Assembly: GCA_013398055.1 (NCBI GenBank)
Contig: VZRS01014313.1
Span: 1 to 64,000 of the forward strand
Source: Ifrita kowaldi
Lineage: Eukaryota > Chordata > Aves > Passeriformes > Cinclosomatidae
DNA length: 64,000 nt
Direction of reading: 5' to 3'
The position numbers and the translations under genes were made by a program. Below are positions 36,776 through 48,310 of the stretch, one piece after another (the first letter of the stretch is position 1; each line of letters starts with the position of its first letter). The notes beneath the pieces are model-generated. The model did no database searches, was not told the DNA's origin, and saw only the letters and a program-made list of their open reading frames with translations.

Positions 36776-38134
36776 GCAGATACATCATTAAGTTATAACT
36801 TGGAGAAATATTTACCCAATAATACCTACCACAAATACCCAAACCTGTGAAGACCTCCTAAATTAAGCTGTTTAGAAGCAGGCAGTTTGGAATGACAAGA
36901 TAGTAGCTAGTGGAGATATTAATAAACATCTTTTTCTCAGCTGGAATGGGATGTTACTTGCCAGCAACACACCCAAAATGGCTGGAGATGACAAAGTGGA
37001 TTGTATATATACATTGTATTGTATATTATTTGGATAAAACTAGACATTAGCATCTCTTTGCTCTGCACAGAGAATAAATAATGTTTTCTTTCATTGGCTG
37101 GCCAGAAGAAAAAGTAACAGAATATTTTAACATCATATTCCTTGGAGGATTAATCTATTAGTGTATGCATCTATTTTTATCTTCTATAAATCTACCTGCC
37201 GATTTACACAGCTACTTCCTTAATTCATGTTTACCATTTTGCTGCATTGCTCTGGTCCTTTAGGATTAAGAGAGAGATTGAATGCATCCTTTAAATACTG
37301 CTTCAATTTCCTCTCTCAGAACCCCTACTAAGAGACAAGAAATAACATGCAAAGGAACATATTTATCCAACAGGACACACTGTGATTGGCACTTCTTATC
37401 CAGTCACCACCACTGCTTAACTTACTATACTTTTTTCCTGAGTAAAAAATCCTGAGAGATTGAAGAGGATAATGTATTTTGCATAAAAAAGCCTTTCAGA
37501 TGAGTTCCTTGAGTATTTACAAAGGAGAGAAAAAAAGTTTTTGTTGCTGAGCTGTTTCGGAAGAGCAGATTGAAGGCCTAGAGCTCAGCAGCAAAACTGC
37601 TGCACCTGTAGCTGTGAGACAGTGACGAGCAGCTGGTGGTGATTAGCACAGCAACAACCCGTCTACCCAACATATTTCACTCTGATAAAGAAAAGAGCAA
37701 GCTGCAAAAAAACTCCATCACAGCTTGCAGCCTTCACTTTGCTCGTCAAACCTTAGGGGAGGCATCTTTTTGACAAAGGGATCTCAAGAGCAGAAACAGT
37801 GTGATGTATGTTTGTTTTGCTCTCCCACTCTTAGTTAGGGCAGACCTAGAGGAAAGGTAAAAGGAAGCTGACATCACTATCAAATTTCACTAGTTAAGTT
37901 CAAAAATATCATTTTACTATGGAGATCAAAGATGAAAAATATGTTTCTCATGGTAGATAGGCTGTTATCACCCTAACAAAAATTGGTGGCTGTGCTGTGT
38001 GTATGTATTTTTCTGTGTCCAACTTCATGTTATTGTATCAAGCTGCTTCTTTAAATAACCTACAAAGCAACACAAAAAAATGACAACTGATGTAATGTAA
38101 CATTTGGTTCAAGGATCATTCAATTTACGGAACT
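36776..38134. other. AT-rich non-coding DNA
   Basis: No gene, RNA or recognised repeat. CAGC-rich sequence near 37590-37640 is not repetitive. Confidence 0.6.
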
Positions 38135-38262
38135 GCAGAATCAAAGAATATTCTGAGCTGGAAGGGACCCACGAGGATCATCAAGTCCAACTCTTACATG
38201 AATGGCCCATAGGGGGATCAAACCCCCAAACTTAGTGTTATTAAAACCATGCTCTGACCATC
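38135..38262 (-). mobile_element. tRNA-Ile/CR1 composite SINE (TguSINE1-like)
   Basis: On the minus strand the right part (38262 to about 38203) reads GGTCAGAGCATGGTTTTAAT, AACACTAAG, GGGTTTGATCCCCCTATGGG CCA, which matches the D-stem to acceptor end of a cytosolic tRNA-Ile (anticodon-loop region TTTTAATAACAC, B-box GGTTTGATCC). It continues into a CR1-type tail (GAGTTGGACTTGATGATCCT, GGGTCCCTTCCAGCTCAGAA, decayed octamers). This tRNA head plus CR1 tail is the design of the songbird SINE TguSINE1. The first tRNA bases and most of the A-box are missing or diverged. It is not a functional tRNA gene. Confidence 0.8.
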
Positions 38263-38439
38263 GGGGACCTGGAAAGTTAAGCCTCAGGTCTTAGTTAAGC
38301 TCCAAGCCAAAGTTTCAATCTCATTCCTTGAAAGCTGTTCAGTTCAAGCCAAGATGGATACCTCAGTTATATCAGATGAAGGGGCAATGAAAGGGTATTT
38401 AGATGGAATTTTAATATAAAAAACAAATACAGAAGCAGT

Positions 38440-38705
38440 GTGAAGGCACCTCTGGAGATTGTTTAGTGCCATTCCCTGCTTAAGGATGACTAAAGAAGGT
38501 TTGGCCATTTGGCCAGGTTTGTAGCTAGTTGGAGATTGAATGTCTCTAAGGATGGAGACTCCACAGCCTCCCTGGGCAGCCTGTTCCAGGGTTTTACTCA
38601 ACTCACAGTTAAAAACAGTTTTTTTCCTTCTGTTTAAATAGAATTCCCTGTACTTCTGTTTATTCCCTCCTGTCCTTTCATTCAATGTCACTGAGAAGCA
38701 TCTTC
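38440..38705 (-). mobile_element. CR1 LINE 3' UTR fragment
   Basis: GGATGGAGACTCCACAGCCT, CCCTGGGCAGCCTGTTCCAG, TAAATAGAATTCCCTGTACT, TATTCCCTCCTGTCCTTTCA and CACTGAGAAGCATC are reverse complements of the CR1 ORF2 end and 3' UTR. The extreme 3' tail is diverged. Confidence 0.85.
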
Positions 38706-41332
38706 CTTTCAGTTATGTCAGTACTTCAACGGAAATCAGATTTTTGTCTGTATTTCTAAATTCTTGATAAATGCTGAAGTCATTAATATTATTTATTATT
38801 ACAGTATAATCTAAAGGTGCCAGCTCAGATTAGTTCTCTAGATAATATAAAAAGATGTAATAATCTACATGGGCAAGGAGGAAAAAAAAAAAAAAGAAAA
38901 AATGAAACTGAAGAAGTTTTTTCTTCATTTGCATGACAGAGTGTTGACAGAAATAGAGACAGATCCTGCTTCTTTTCATTTCAGCCAGACTGCAATTTTT
39001 TGGTGGAAGTAGCCACACCATTTAAGTTTCAGACCCTATAATTCCATGCTCTTCACTAATTAGTCAACTTTTTTCTTGTGAGTGAATGTTTGCTTGTTAC
39101 ACCATTTGTTATTTAAAACATCTTGTTTGTATAAAAGCCCTTCTATGGAATAAGCTCAATATATTTTTATTTTAGAATATACTTATTTAATTTTTAGGCT
39201 AGGTAATTAGTTGGCTTTCAGACTATAATCTTTCTTATATATGAACAAGCTAATAAAGCCTCATGGAAGTGTGACTGCTTAATAATTATCTATGCTTATG
39301 GGACAGTGTTTATTTAAAAGTAAAGAACAAAAAGGTTGCTATTTCAGTGATTTATAAGAAACCAGATCTGCAATAACTACACTGATTACTTCAGGCTTGT
39401 ACGTGTCTCTAAAATTAGATACAGGGCTTTTATTTCAAGTGCTCAGAGTTACATTAATGAAGGCTTATCAGATACTTCCTATAAAGACCTTTCAAATCAC
39501 CATGGCAGAAACACTGAGATCTCCTTTTATCTACGTGATATTTTTGTTCCCATCTGAAGGACACTAGGTGAAATCCTGGCTCCAACAACGTCCAGAAATA
39601 TTCCAATGAACCCATTAGGATGTATAGCTCAACTCTGGTTGCTGGTTCACCCCATGACATTGTAACAGTGACAATCATATCTATTTTTGCAAGCCCTTGA
39701 CTATAAAATTACATCATATTGCTACAAATGGCATGAGAAACCATAAATCATTGAAATTTCTGCTGCTACTAAAAAAAACCCCAAACTCAGGGAAATTCAG
39801 TCTGTACTTTGGGTTAATAATGAAATTTAAAAATTGATGTTTTGATCATCATATCCTGAAGACAATAGCTATTTGCTTGGAAAAAATGGTAAGTATTTTA
39901 GGAAAGCATTAACACATCTTTTACGTTATTAAAAATGAGAGGAGGTGTAACTTCTTGTTTAAGACTTGAGTGTTCAAATCCCAAGTTTGTAACACTGGAG
40001 ATGTCTTGAATTGCATTGGAAATTCTGGAAAAAAAAAATTAAAACAATTTCCATTATTTATTGATATTTACTTTTATGTTTCAACATGCTTCTGATGCAT
40101 AAACAGACTTTCCATTTCCACTGCTGGGATTCTGCTATATCCTTTTGTTTTAGGGCATGCTGAAAATGTAATAGATATTACTTTATTTTACAGAATCTGT
40201 TGATTCAATGCAAAGTGATTACTGAAAAATAGCAAAACACCCATTGGCTATGCTCAGTGAAAAAAACAACACCTTAATATTGCTGAATCAAATTCATGGT
40301 TATTATTGATGTCATCACCCCTGGAAAGAAGCAACCAGGAAGCAGTGGAAAAAGGAGTTTTTTCACATGATTGGACACACAGAAAAGTCTGAGTCAAAGT
40401 CTCCAGACGAATAGCAATAAATGACTGGATCAAGATGAACACTTAGTATCTCAAGACAACAATTGTTCTGTTTAGGTCTTTCGGCATTAAATAGTTTATT
40501 TTCTCACACAAATTTCAAATTTATACTGCTCTCATCCACTGTGTGACAAGAAATATTTTCCCATAAATTTTTAATAGATGCAATTTCATAATTCCCTTCA
40601 CTGAGTCCTAAATCTCTTTGCTCCTCAGTTTCCATGATGCATGTAATGTGTGGCATGTATTATCTCACTGGAAGGTTTTTGGGAACATGTTCACATTTGG
40701 TGAATTTCTGTAATGACTCTAGCACAGCATAAAAATACTTTGCCCCAAACTTTAACATAGCAATAGATGATTTTTTTTTTTAATATCCTTTACGTCCTTT
40801 GAGCTTCCTGTCCCTTCCCCTTTGTCTTGTATTGCATAAAGCTTCAAATTTTTTCATATCGAAAAATGAGTAAATCCTTTCAAGATTTCAAGGCATATCT
40901 CAATTTCAGAAAGACAGCAGGTTTGTGTGGATGAAAAAAAATTGTAGCTTTCCCCCCTGTTGCTTGCCCTTCTAAGCCTCTCTGTTTGTATCTGACAGAA
41001 ACGATACCTCTGAAAAGCTGTGCCTTCATGGCCTAATCCTGACAACTTTCTTATGTGTATCTCTTCTGGAAGTCTGTGAAGATTCTGTGGGCATGAGGCA
41101 TCTCTGTGAAAGAAAATATGCATATTTCAGCTCTGTGCCATGCAGAATAATATATGTCTCTGCTCAGCTGACTTTTTTTGATTCATTTAAACCTTAAAGG
41201 TTTCAAGGAGTAACTGCTGTATAGAAGCTCTTTCCTAAGTGCACATTAAGTCCTAAGTGGGTTCAGCAGCAATATATCCTCCTACTCTATCCTTCTGAAA
41301 GCCCAGTCTTTCAAAGGGCATTTTAGGTGTGA
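38706..41332. other. AT-rich non-coding DNA
   Basis: No exon or element recognised. A-rich run at 38881-38900 and T-rich run at 40771-40783. Confidence 0.6.
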
Positions 41333-41647
41333 TCAGGAGTATATCCTCTACTCGAGTTCAGAACATGCCAGAATCAGAAATTTGCAGGTTTATAATCTCT
41401 AGATAACTGATTTGTGTGAACTGTTCTTCATTCAAATCTATAGTCCAGCCTGAAGACAGAAATTCCTACAATCTTCCTAAACAGAAAGTGCAAGGAATAG
41501 ACAAATAGTGCTGTCAGCCCCAAAACTAACTGAGCGGAGTGTTGCCAGGAAAGGAACTGAGAAAACACTGACCTCTTAGCACAGAATGTGTTACCTGTAT
41601 TTACCCTAACTCAGTGACGACATTGACTGGCACTGTTTGGAAGTCAA
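41333..41647. repeat. 315-bp exact duplication, copy 1
   Basis: Positions 41333-41647 recur at 41673-41987 with no difference that I can find. Copy 2 begins one base after an N (41672), and only 25 bp of other sequence separates copy 1 from the N. The identity and the N point to an assembly artefact (unmerged overlapping contig ends) rather than biology. Confidence 0.95.
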
Positions 41648-41672
41648 AGGATATGTGAAGTGAGATTCAGCN

Positions 41673-41987
41673 TCAGGAGTATATCCTCTACTCGAGTTCA
41701 GAACATGCCAGAATCAGAAATTTGCAGGTTTATAATCTCTAGATAACTGATTTGTGTGAACTGTTCTTCATTCAAATCTATAGTCCAGCCTGAAGACAGA
41801 AATTCCTACAATCTTCCTAAACAGAAAGTGCAAGGAATAGACAAATAGTGCTGTCAGCCCCAAAACTAACTGAGCGGAGTGTTGCCAGGAAAGGAACTGA
41901 GAAAACACTGACCTCTTAGCACAGAATGTGTTACCTGTATTTACCCTAACTCAGTGACGACATTGACTGGCACTGTTTGGAAGTCAA
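41673..41987. repeat. 315-bp exact duplication, copy 2
   Basis: Identical to 41333-41647. After the shared AAGTCAA end the two copies diverge at once: AGGATATG after copy 1, GCCATCCA after copy 2. If the duplication is an artefact, one copy plus the 25-bp spacer should be removed from the true locus. Confidence 0.95.
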
Positions 41988-43117
41988 GCCATCCATGACA
42001 CATGATAAAACCTCTTGATGGAAGAAATTTGCTTTGCATAGCACCTGTAAGACTGTAAAAGGTGCCTTATGAGTATAGATGGCAAAGAAATAAACAGAAG
42101 AAAAATACTGAACCAAAAGCACCAGGAATAAATAAAGGATCTGAGTAGCAGAGGGACCTGAGAAATTCCCCAAGGATCCAAACTCCCATAAAATTACAAC
42201 TAAGATCTCATTAATCTTGCTTAAATGAAACTTGTTTTTTAGTGATAGAGGTTCAGTGCATGATCTATTTTTTGCAATAATGATGTCATATAGTGGATAT
42301 AAATGCACATGCATTTTGCAGCCTCATGGTAAGACTAAATATGCAGGTGCCTTCCCTGTGTACATTCCCCTGTCCAACCTCTTTAAGATCCAGTTGCTGA
42401 TCAAACAGATGCATTTTTTCCAATCATTTGGCTTGATTGTGGTGGTAGCAGCCTTCGGCGCATAAAAAATACAGAAACACTGTGTGGAAATGTAAAAATT
42501 TTCTGCTTAGTCATTTTTCCTCATGAGATTTCTTTGCATTTAAAATCTTTTTTGGAAAGATGATGCTTGTCATGCACTTTGGCACTATCTTGTGCAGTCA
42601 GGAGAGTGTTTTCTTAGCAAACGGGATATACTGGGGCATGCTGTGGTTTAGGAGTAGCAGGCTTTGTACAGCTGCTCCCACATCTCTTCTGGGAGAGCCT
42701 AATTTTGGTTCTGAGATGTCCATAGTGTAATGGCAACATTAGTAATTTCATGATGTGCCAAACAGTTAGCAAGTGTTTATTATCTCCCAAAACAAGAGGT
42801 AAATAGTGAGCAGATAATATTTGTTTTCTGCCACAATTATAGTTTTGATTTGACCTATGAAAAACATAAAAATGATTTTAGGATGCATGATTTAGTATCC
42901 TTGGACACAAAGATCATCCAAGGTGAGGTTAGTTAATGTAATTATAGTAGAAATTAAGGGAGGGATTTTGCATGGCATATTTATTTGTTAAACAAGTTGA
43001 AATACCAGAAAACAGGGTGAGACTTCATAGACAAGGCAGGTGAATCATGAGGGCCACAACAGGCTTCCTGCTTTTTTCCTTAGTGCTTGGTACTGTACAG
43101 AGTTATAATTCTGGAGG
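41988..43117. other. AT-rich non-coding DNA
   Basis: No gene or recognised repeat. A 122-codon minus-strand frame (41946-42314), hydrophobic from T-rich DNA, runs into the duplicated block and is not supported. Confidence 0.55.
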
Positions 43118-43195
43118 AATCATAGAATGGTTTGGGTTGGAAGGGACATTAAAGATCACCTAATTCCAACCCTCCTGCCATGAGCAGGGACACCA
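43118..43195 (-). mobile_element. CR1 LINE 3' tail fragment
   Basis: AATCATAGAATGGTTTGGGT, then TGGAAGGGACATTAAAGATC and GAGCAGGGACACC: the last about 75 bp of a CR1, minus strand. Same subfamily as 13953-14066. Confidence 0.9.
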
Positions 43196-43249
43196 AAACG
43201 TGCACTTCCTGTCCAATCAAGTGTGATCATGTAATCATCAAAAAATGCA

Positions 43250-43545
43250 GTTTTGAGGAGATCTCTGGAAATTCTAATTCAATCCTTGCTCTCAGATCAG
43301 TTCCGAGGTAAGATCAAGTTGCTATAGAGCCATAACAAATTGAGTGTTGAAGATCACAAAGAATATTCCAAATATTCTCAAAAGCCTCTCTGGGAAACCT
43401 GTGTCCATGCTTTGCCATCCTTCTCTAAGCACAGTCTGGCTTCAGCTTCTCTTTAGCCCCTGATTAGCTCAGAGTAAACAGCCATTAGATGCCCCTTGAG
43501 CCTTCTCTTCTCCAGCCTAAACATGTCATTCTTGCCAAATCTACT
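43250..43545 (-). mobile_element. CR1 LINE 3' region, diverged
   Basis: GATCTCTGGAAATTCTAATT, CTCTCTGGGAAACCTGTGTC and GATGCCCCTTGAGCCTTCTC TTCTCCAGCC appear in the order of a reverse-complemented CR1 3' UTR and ORF2 end. It is more diverged than its neighbours. Confidence 0.7.
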
Positions 43546-43754
43546 TGCAATTCCCTGGCACCTTGTTCTGTGTAGCTCTGTTCATGATCTGGTGGTGCGG
43601 GGGGGTATTTGCTCTGTATTCCTTCCAGGGACTGAGCTGACAGACCTTTACTTCAGCACAGCCCCCTCGCTGCTCTTCCAGGTGGTGGTTCCAGATGCAG
43701 ACAGGGTCGAGGCTGAGCACATTTACACCCACACCAATGCAGACGGAGAATAAT

Positions 43755-44003
43755 GCCTTAAGCTGCACCAAGGGAAATTTAGATTGGATGTCAGGAAAAA
43801 GCTTTTTACTGAAAGAGTGATAAAGTTCTGGAATTGTCTGTCCAGGGAGGTGGTGGAGTCACCATCCCTGGATGTGTTTAAAAAAAGAACGGATGTGGCA
43901 CTCGGTGCCATGGTTTAATTCAGGTGGGGTTAGGGCATGGGTTGGACTTGGTGATCTTGAAGGTCTCTTCCAAATTGGTGATTCTGTGATTCTGTAACTT
44001 AAT
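43755..44003 (+). mobile_element. CR1 LINE 3' end fragment
   Basis: TTAGATTGGATGTCAGGAAA, CCAGGGAGGTGGTGGAGTCA, CCATCCCTGGATGTGTTTAA, TGGCACTCGGTGCCATGGTT, GGTGATCTTGAAGGTCTCTT, then the terminal octamers GATTCTGTGATTCTGT. Same subfamily as CR1 copy A, which it parallels on the opposite strand. Confidence 0.93.
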
Positions 44004-47000
44004 GCCTTTATTTACACGCATCTAGCCACAACCATCAGGAACATCAGCAAGGATAGCTAAATTCTGCTTCTCAATCCCTTTGTCAGTCAGGTCTGAAAGC
44101 TGTTATTTGGAATGTGCATCCATCAAGGAATCTCCAACACTCTGCCCAGTCCTCAGCTCAGAACCTGGTATGCTCCAGCTGCTGTCCCCCAGATCTCTTT
44201 GCTTCTTGTTGGCTGCTCCTATTTGAATTCTGCATGGATTTCACACAAACACAGTCAAAACAGAAAATGCATGCCCATGGAAGATAGCTGCAATTAAAAT
44301 TTAATGAGAATACAAGCTAGACTGACTTGATAAGGCACAATGCTTAGCCAGACAAGAGAGCTGATCATCAACTTTCTCACACAGCCACCCTTTTCTTTTT
44401 GCCTTCTGTTCTCACAAGCTTGTCCCCATGATTCACCTTAAACCCTCCTTTTACCCATCCTTGGTCCTTTTCCTAAAATCTGTTGATCTAGGTTTCACAT
44501 CTTCCCACAAGTCACTGTAAAAAAGTCTCCTATTGATCATTAACCACTTCTTTCTCATTGCTGTTCGGCAGATCCAGGATGATATGACCCTTGGGCTGTG
44601 TCTCCAGCACCTGCAGCTAAAAAATCTCTGTGGATTATTTATGTCCTGATATGATGTTTCTCTAGAAGATCCTAATTTATCCATTTAGCACTCTTTATGA
44701 ATTAGTGACATTTTTGAAAGTCAAGGAGAGCTGGTGTTTTAGATGTAAACATAGTGTAATTGTACCTAAACAGAATAAGCATAATGACTCTCTTTGTATT
44801 CCACTGTCATTTAAAGAAAGTGTTGTCAATAATGTTTTGGTTATAGACCTAGTAAGTCCCCCCTCTGTCAAGGGAATACATGAGTTTCCATCTCAGCAGT
44901 CTACTTTTAAAATGCAGATGGTTCCTTTTTTTATTTTGTTTTGGTTTCAAAAGCAACCTAGCCAAAGAGTAACGTTTAAAAGAGAAGGAAAAGCAGTCCC
45001 AAAGGGCTAACGTGAGTAATGTACCAATTATCTTCTGCGCTACAATTATATTTTCTGCCCTGAGAGAATACAAAAAATACTGCTGTATTTAAAAAAAAGA
45101 AAAAAAGTGAAAAAAAGAGAAAAGCATTGTTGTACATAACAAGTGTCACTGCAAGTTTTAAATATTCCATTCCACTAGGAAGTGAATAGCAGGACAGTCA
45201 CATTTTTATTAAGCATTCTGCAGTTTTGAGACAAGTACATCCAAATAATTATATTTATAAACATTAACGTGGCCAAAAGCCTTCATTCTTCATTAAAAAA
45301 ATTAATAAAAATTCTTTTTTAAGTATTATCAAATTATATATTAAATATTGTCTTTCCTTATGCTATATCGTCTAAAAAACCCCAGAGTCAAGATGTTCTG
45401 GAAGTTAGAAATCATTTCTCTCCTATTTAAGCATATTTAAAAGTTTTATTCTGATATAAGACATGCAATTTTTATATTTTTCTCTGTCCTGTTTGCCTTT
45501 CTTTTTAGATTTTCAGAGAACATAAGGTTTGGCTTCGAACAGTGATATTACAGGATGCTGTATTCAATAATGTTCCAGCACAACTCACTGAGCTCCACTA
45601 CTTCTTTGTGTATCAGTTATTGTCTGCACTCAACCTTTCATAGCTTGATTAATATTTGCCTCTATGGCACTATTACAAATGCTTTTCATTTTTTGTTTGG
45701 AAAATCTTGAGCTTTTTAAGTACAAGAAGTGCTCATCTGATATGATCTGCCATTATTAAAAGAATCTTATGTTTTGCTCTCTGATGTGGTCAAATCAATT
45801 GCCTTAAAGTTGACCTGATAAGATGTTCTTTTCATATATATGTATGCATATTATAAATGTATATATATATTTTATATATACATATAAAAGATATATATTG
45901 GTATAGCAGTCTTTTTGAATAAAGAATTGAAATTACCAGCACTGTGTTAGGGAAATTGTAAATCTATGTTTTTATAGGAAATTAAATATATGTTAATATC
46001 AGAAATTATAAATATATGCTCCTCTGAGACACGTATTGAGGTGAGCATTTAATTGTATCTCAAGGGTGCCACATCTCAGTGTTTCAGAATTTTACACTGA
46101 AGATGTTTCTAAAAATGAATGAGATCCTTTAGATCCTTCTCACTTTAATTAGGTTTATGATGTTCAGTCTATCATCCAGGAAGTCTTAAACTCATTATAC
46201 ATTAGCTACATGTTCCTTGGACTAAGGTATTTGAAGAGATAATTCAATCCCGAATAAGGTCAGAGAAAGGAGTTGTGCTGCTTTTGCAGCAGTGAAAAGA
46301 GTTTGATCGTTACCTGCTTTTGTTTGAAGTACAGGGAACCACAGAATCATTAAATTTGGATAGGACCACACAAGGAAAGCTTGGTTGTGGCTCCACAGAT
46401 GATTTGATCTTGCCTGATAGTAAGCAGCATATTCTCAGGCCAGAAGAATACATAAGCATTTGATTAATTTTAAGCAGGCAAATTGTTCAATGGATTTAAG
46501 CAGTCCTTTAAAAGTGATACTTACATGGATTATTGGTGTGTTTCATGGTAGTATTACAAAGACTAAGCTGGAAAGAGAGAAGAAGAGGACAAGGGGATCT
46601 GCTTAAGTAATTCTAGAAATATCAAGTTTAATTAGGATCTCATGAACTGCTATAGCTCCAGGCAAAAATATATATTGAAAGAAATAAAGACATTTTTGAA
46701 GGAACCTGTCTTGTCGTTTCTTTTAATATTTTTTGCATGGAAAACTGCATTGTTAAAAAAAGTAAAATAAACTCACCAAGAAATGTAATTCAAAGCTTTT
46801 CTAGAATTCTAAGGAAACGTTTGTAGGAAATACTGGACAGTTAGCTAATTAACTACTTCTGTTAGCATCTCCATCTAATTGCCTAGAATCAATTAGTTAG
46901 TTAGGAAAAATCAGAAAGTTCTTTATTGTTCATTTGCTTTCAGAAAAGAAACAAGCAAGAAAAGTTCTCATATTCTGAATAAAGCATACATTGGAATCTG

Positions 47001-48202
47001 AGAAAAAGATATTTTAAAATCAGCAAATTTGCCAGAAGTAAAATCTAGGTTGGTGAGTTTTTTCCACTCTCTTTAGAGAGTTACTGATTAAATTCTTATG
47101 AAGAAGCACAGAGAATAGCGATTATATGTCTTTTGTTCTAGCAGTGAGGTGACCAAAATGCATTATAGCAGTCATTCAGAATTTTATTACAAGTTTGTTT
47201 TGACTAATGTGATAATGCAGGTGCTAATTGCTATGAATGGAAACTTTGAAAATTTCATGTAAGTTTCTCTGAATTTTCCACATTAAACACAAATCAAGAC
47301 ATTTTAAATACAGCCATCCTGAGATAAAAAAAATGAGCTTATCACTAAAAGTGGAGTGAAAAACTCATGGTGATTTTTTTAGAGCAGTAATATCTTTAGG
47401 GACCACACTAGGAAGAGAACTCTCTACCCCAGGCTAAACAGCAAAAACTAGTTCACTTACTTCCATGCTTTCAGAGTTACTCCTCTCTGGGGCCGACTTC
47501 TGATCCTACAACATTTAGCATTTAGTCTTAGTGTGCTCTGGGAGCCCTGCAGCATTCCTGACACAATCTGTGTGTTTGCCTGCACTTATTTTTCCACACA
47601 TGGTGATTGCTATGCTGCAGTTTAATAGTGTTCCTTGCAAAGCATGAAGTTCATGTTGTGTACTGCCTACCCTTGGAAGTCGCACTGGTAATTCAGGGGT
47701 GGCATTGCCCTTCTATAAGTGCACAAAGCCTCTTGTCTCGGTGTTTTAGGATACATAACGCAGAAGGATCCATTTGGAAAAAAACATGGGCTGTACTGAA
47801 ACATCCTGACATCAGGAATGCAGCTTCTTTGAGACAACCACCTTGCTTCAGGATCCAACCAGGGACAGAACCAATGTTCATTAAGTGTGGATAATGAGGG
47901 AAAGTTGAGCCCAGAGTGAGATACAGAGCAAGCTGATGTCTCCTTTGAAACTTGGTAATGTTTATGAAATGATCATGGAATCAAGGCAAGATCAAGCTAA
48001 AGTGCAGGGCCACTGAACACCACCACGTGGGATCTGGACACCCTTCAGACTTGCAGGAAAATGTTCCACCAGAAGCTCCCTCAGTGCAAGTGACCAGGGA
48101 TGAGATGCTGTAAGGTTCTGTGCCTAATTCACAACGAATTTTAGTGGAGAAAAGTGTGATCTTATCAGACACAGAGCAACCTGGAGGAGGCAGAAGAGCG
48201 GA
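44004..48202. other. AT-rich non-coding DNA
   Basis: No supported exon. It contains the AT microsatellite at 45836-45899, A-rich runs at 45091-45122, and a possible but too degraded CR1 tail near 46342. Homeodomain-type TAATTA/CAATTAG cores cluster at 46850-46915, which in AT-rich DNA is weak evidence of anything. Confidence 0.55.
45836..45899. repeat. AT-rich simple repeat
   Basis: Imperfect ATATAT run with TGTATGCATATT and TATATATACATATAAAAG segments. Confidence 0.9.
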
Positions 48203-48310
48203 ATGGAATAACAGAATAACCAGAGCTGCAAGAGACCCACAAGAATCATAGAGCCCAGCTCCTGGCTCTGCACAGGACACCTCAAGAGTCACACAGGGTG
48301 TCAGAACACA
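48203..48310 (-). mobile_element. CR1 LINE 3' end fragment
   Basis: AACAGAATAACCAGAGCTGC, AAGAGACCCACAAGAATCAT, CCTGGCTCTGCACAGGACAC and CAAGAGTCACACAGGGTGTC are the reverse complement of a CR1 tail of the type that also forms the SINE tail at 38135. 5' truncated. Confidence 0.85.

Noticed and set aside
38203..38262. A functional tRNA-Ile gene on the minus strand
   Set aside because: The 5' end and A-box are missing or diverged, arms are mutated, and it is fused to a CR1 tail: a SINE.
41333..41987. A biologically recent tandem segmental duplication
   Set aside because: Exact identity with an N at the junction makes an assembly artefact more likely; reported as such.
43546..43754. A possible short exon between CR1 fragments
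   Set aside because: The plus-strand frame is short, begins inside a CR1 fragment and ends at the next CR1; nothing supports translation.
46340..46430. A possible CR1 tail (CACAGAATCATTAAATTTGG)
   Set aside because: Too short and too diverged after the first 25 bases to separate from chance.
46850..46915. Cluster of TAATTA/CAATTAG homeodomain-type sites as an enhancer
   Set aside because: Such cores are expected often in AT-rich DNA, and no conservation data are available here.
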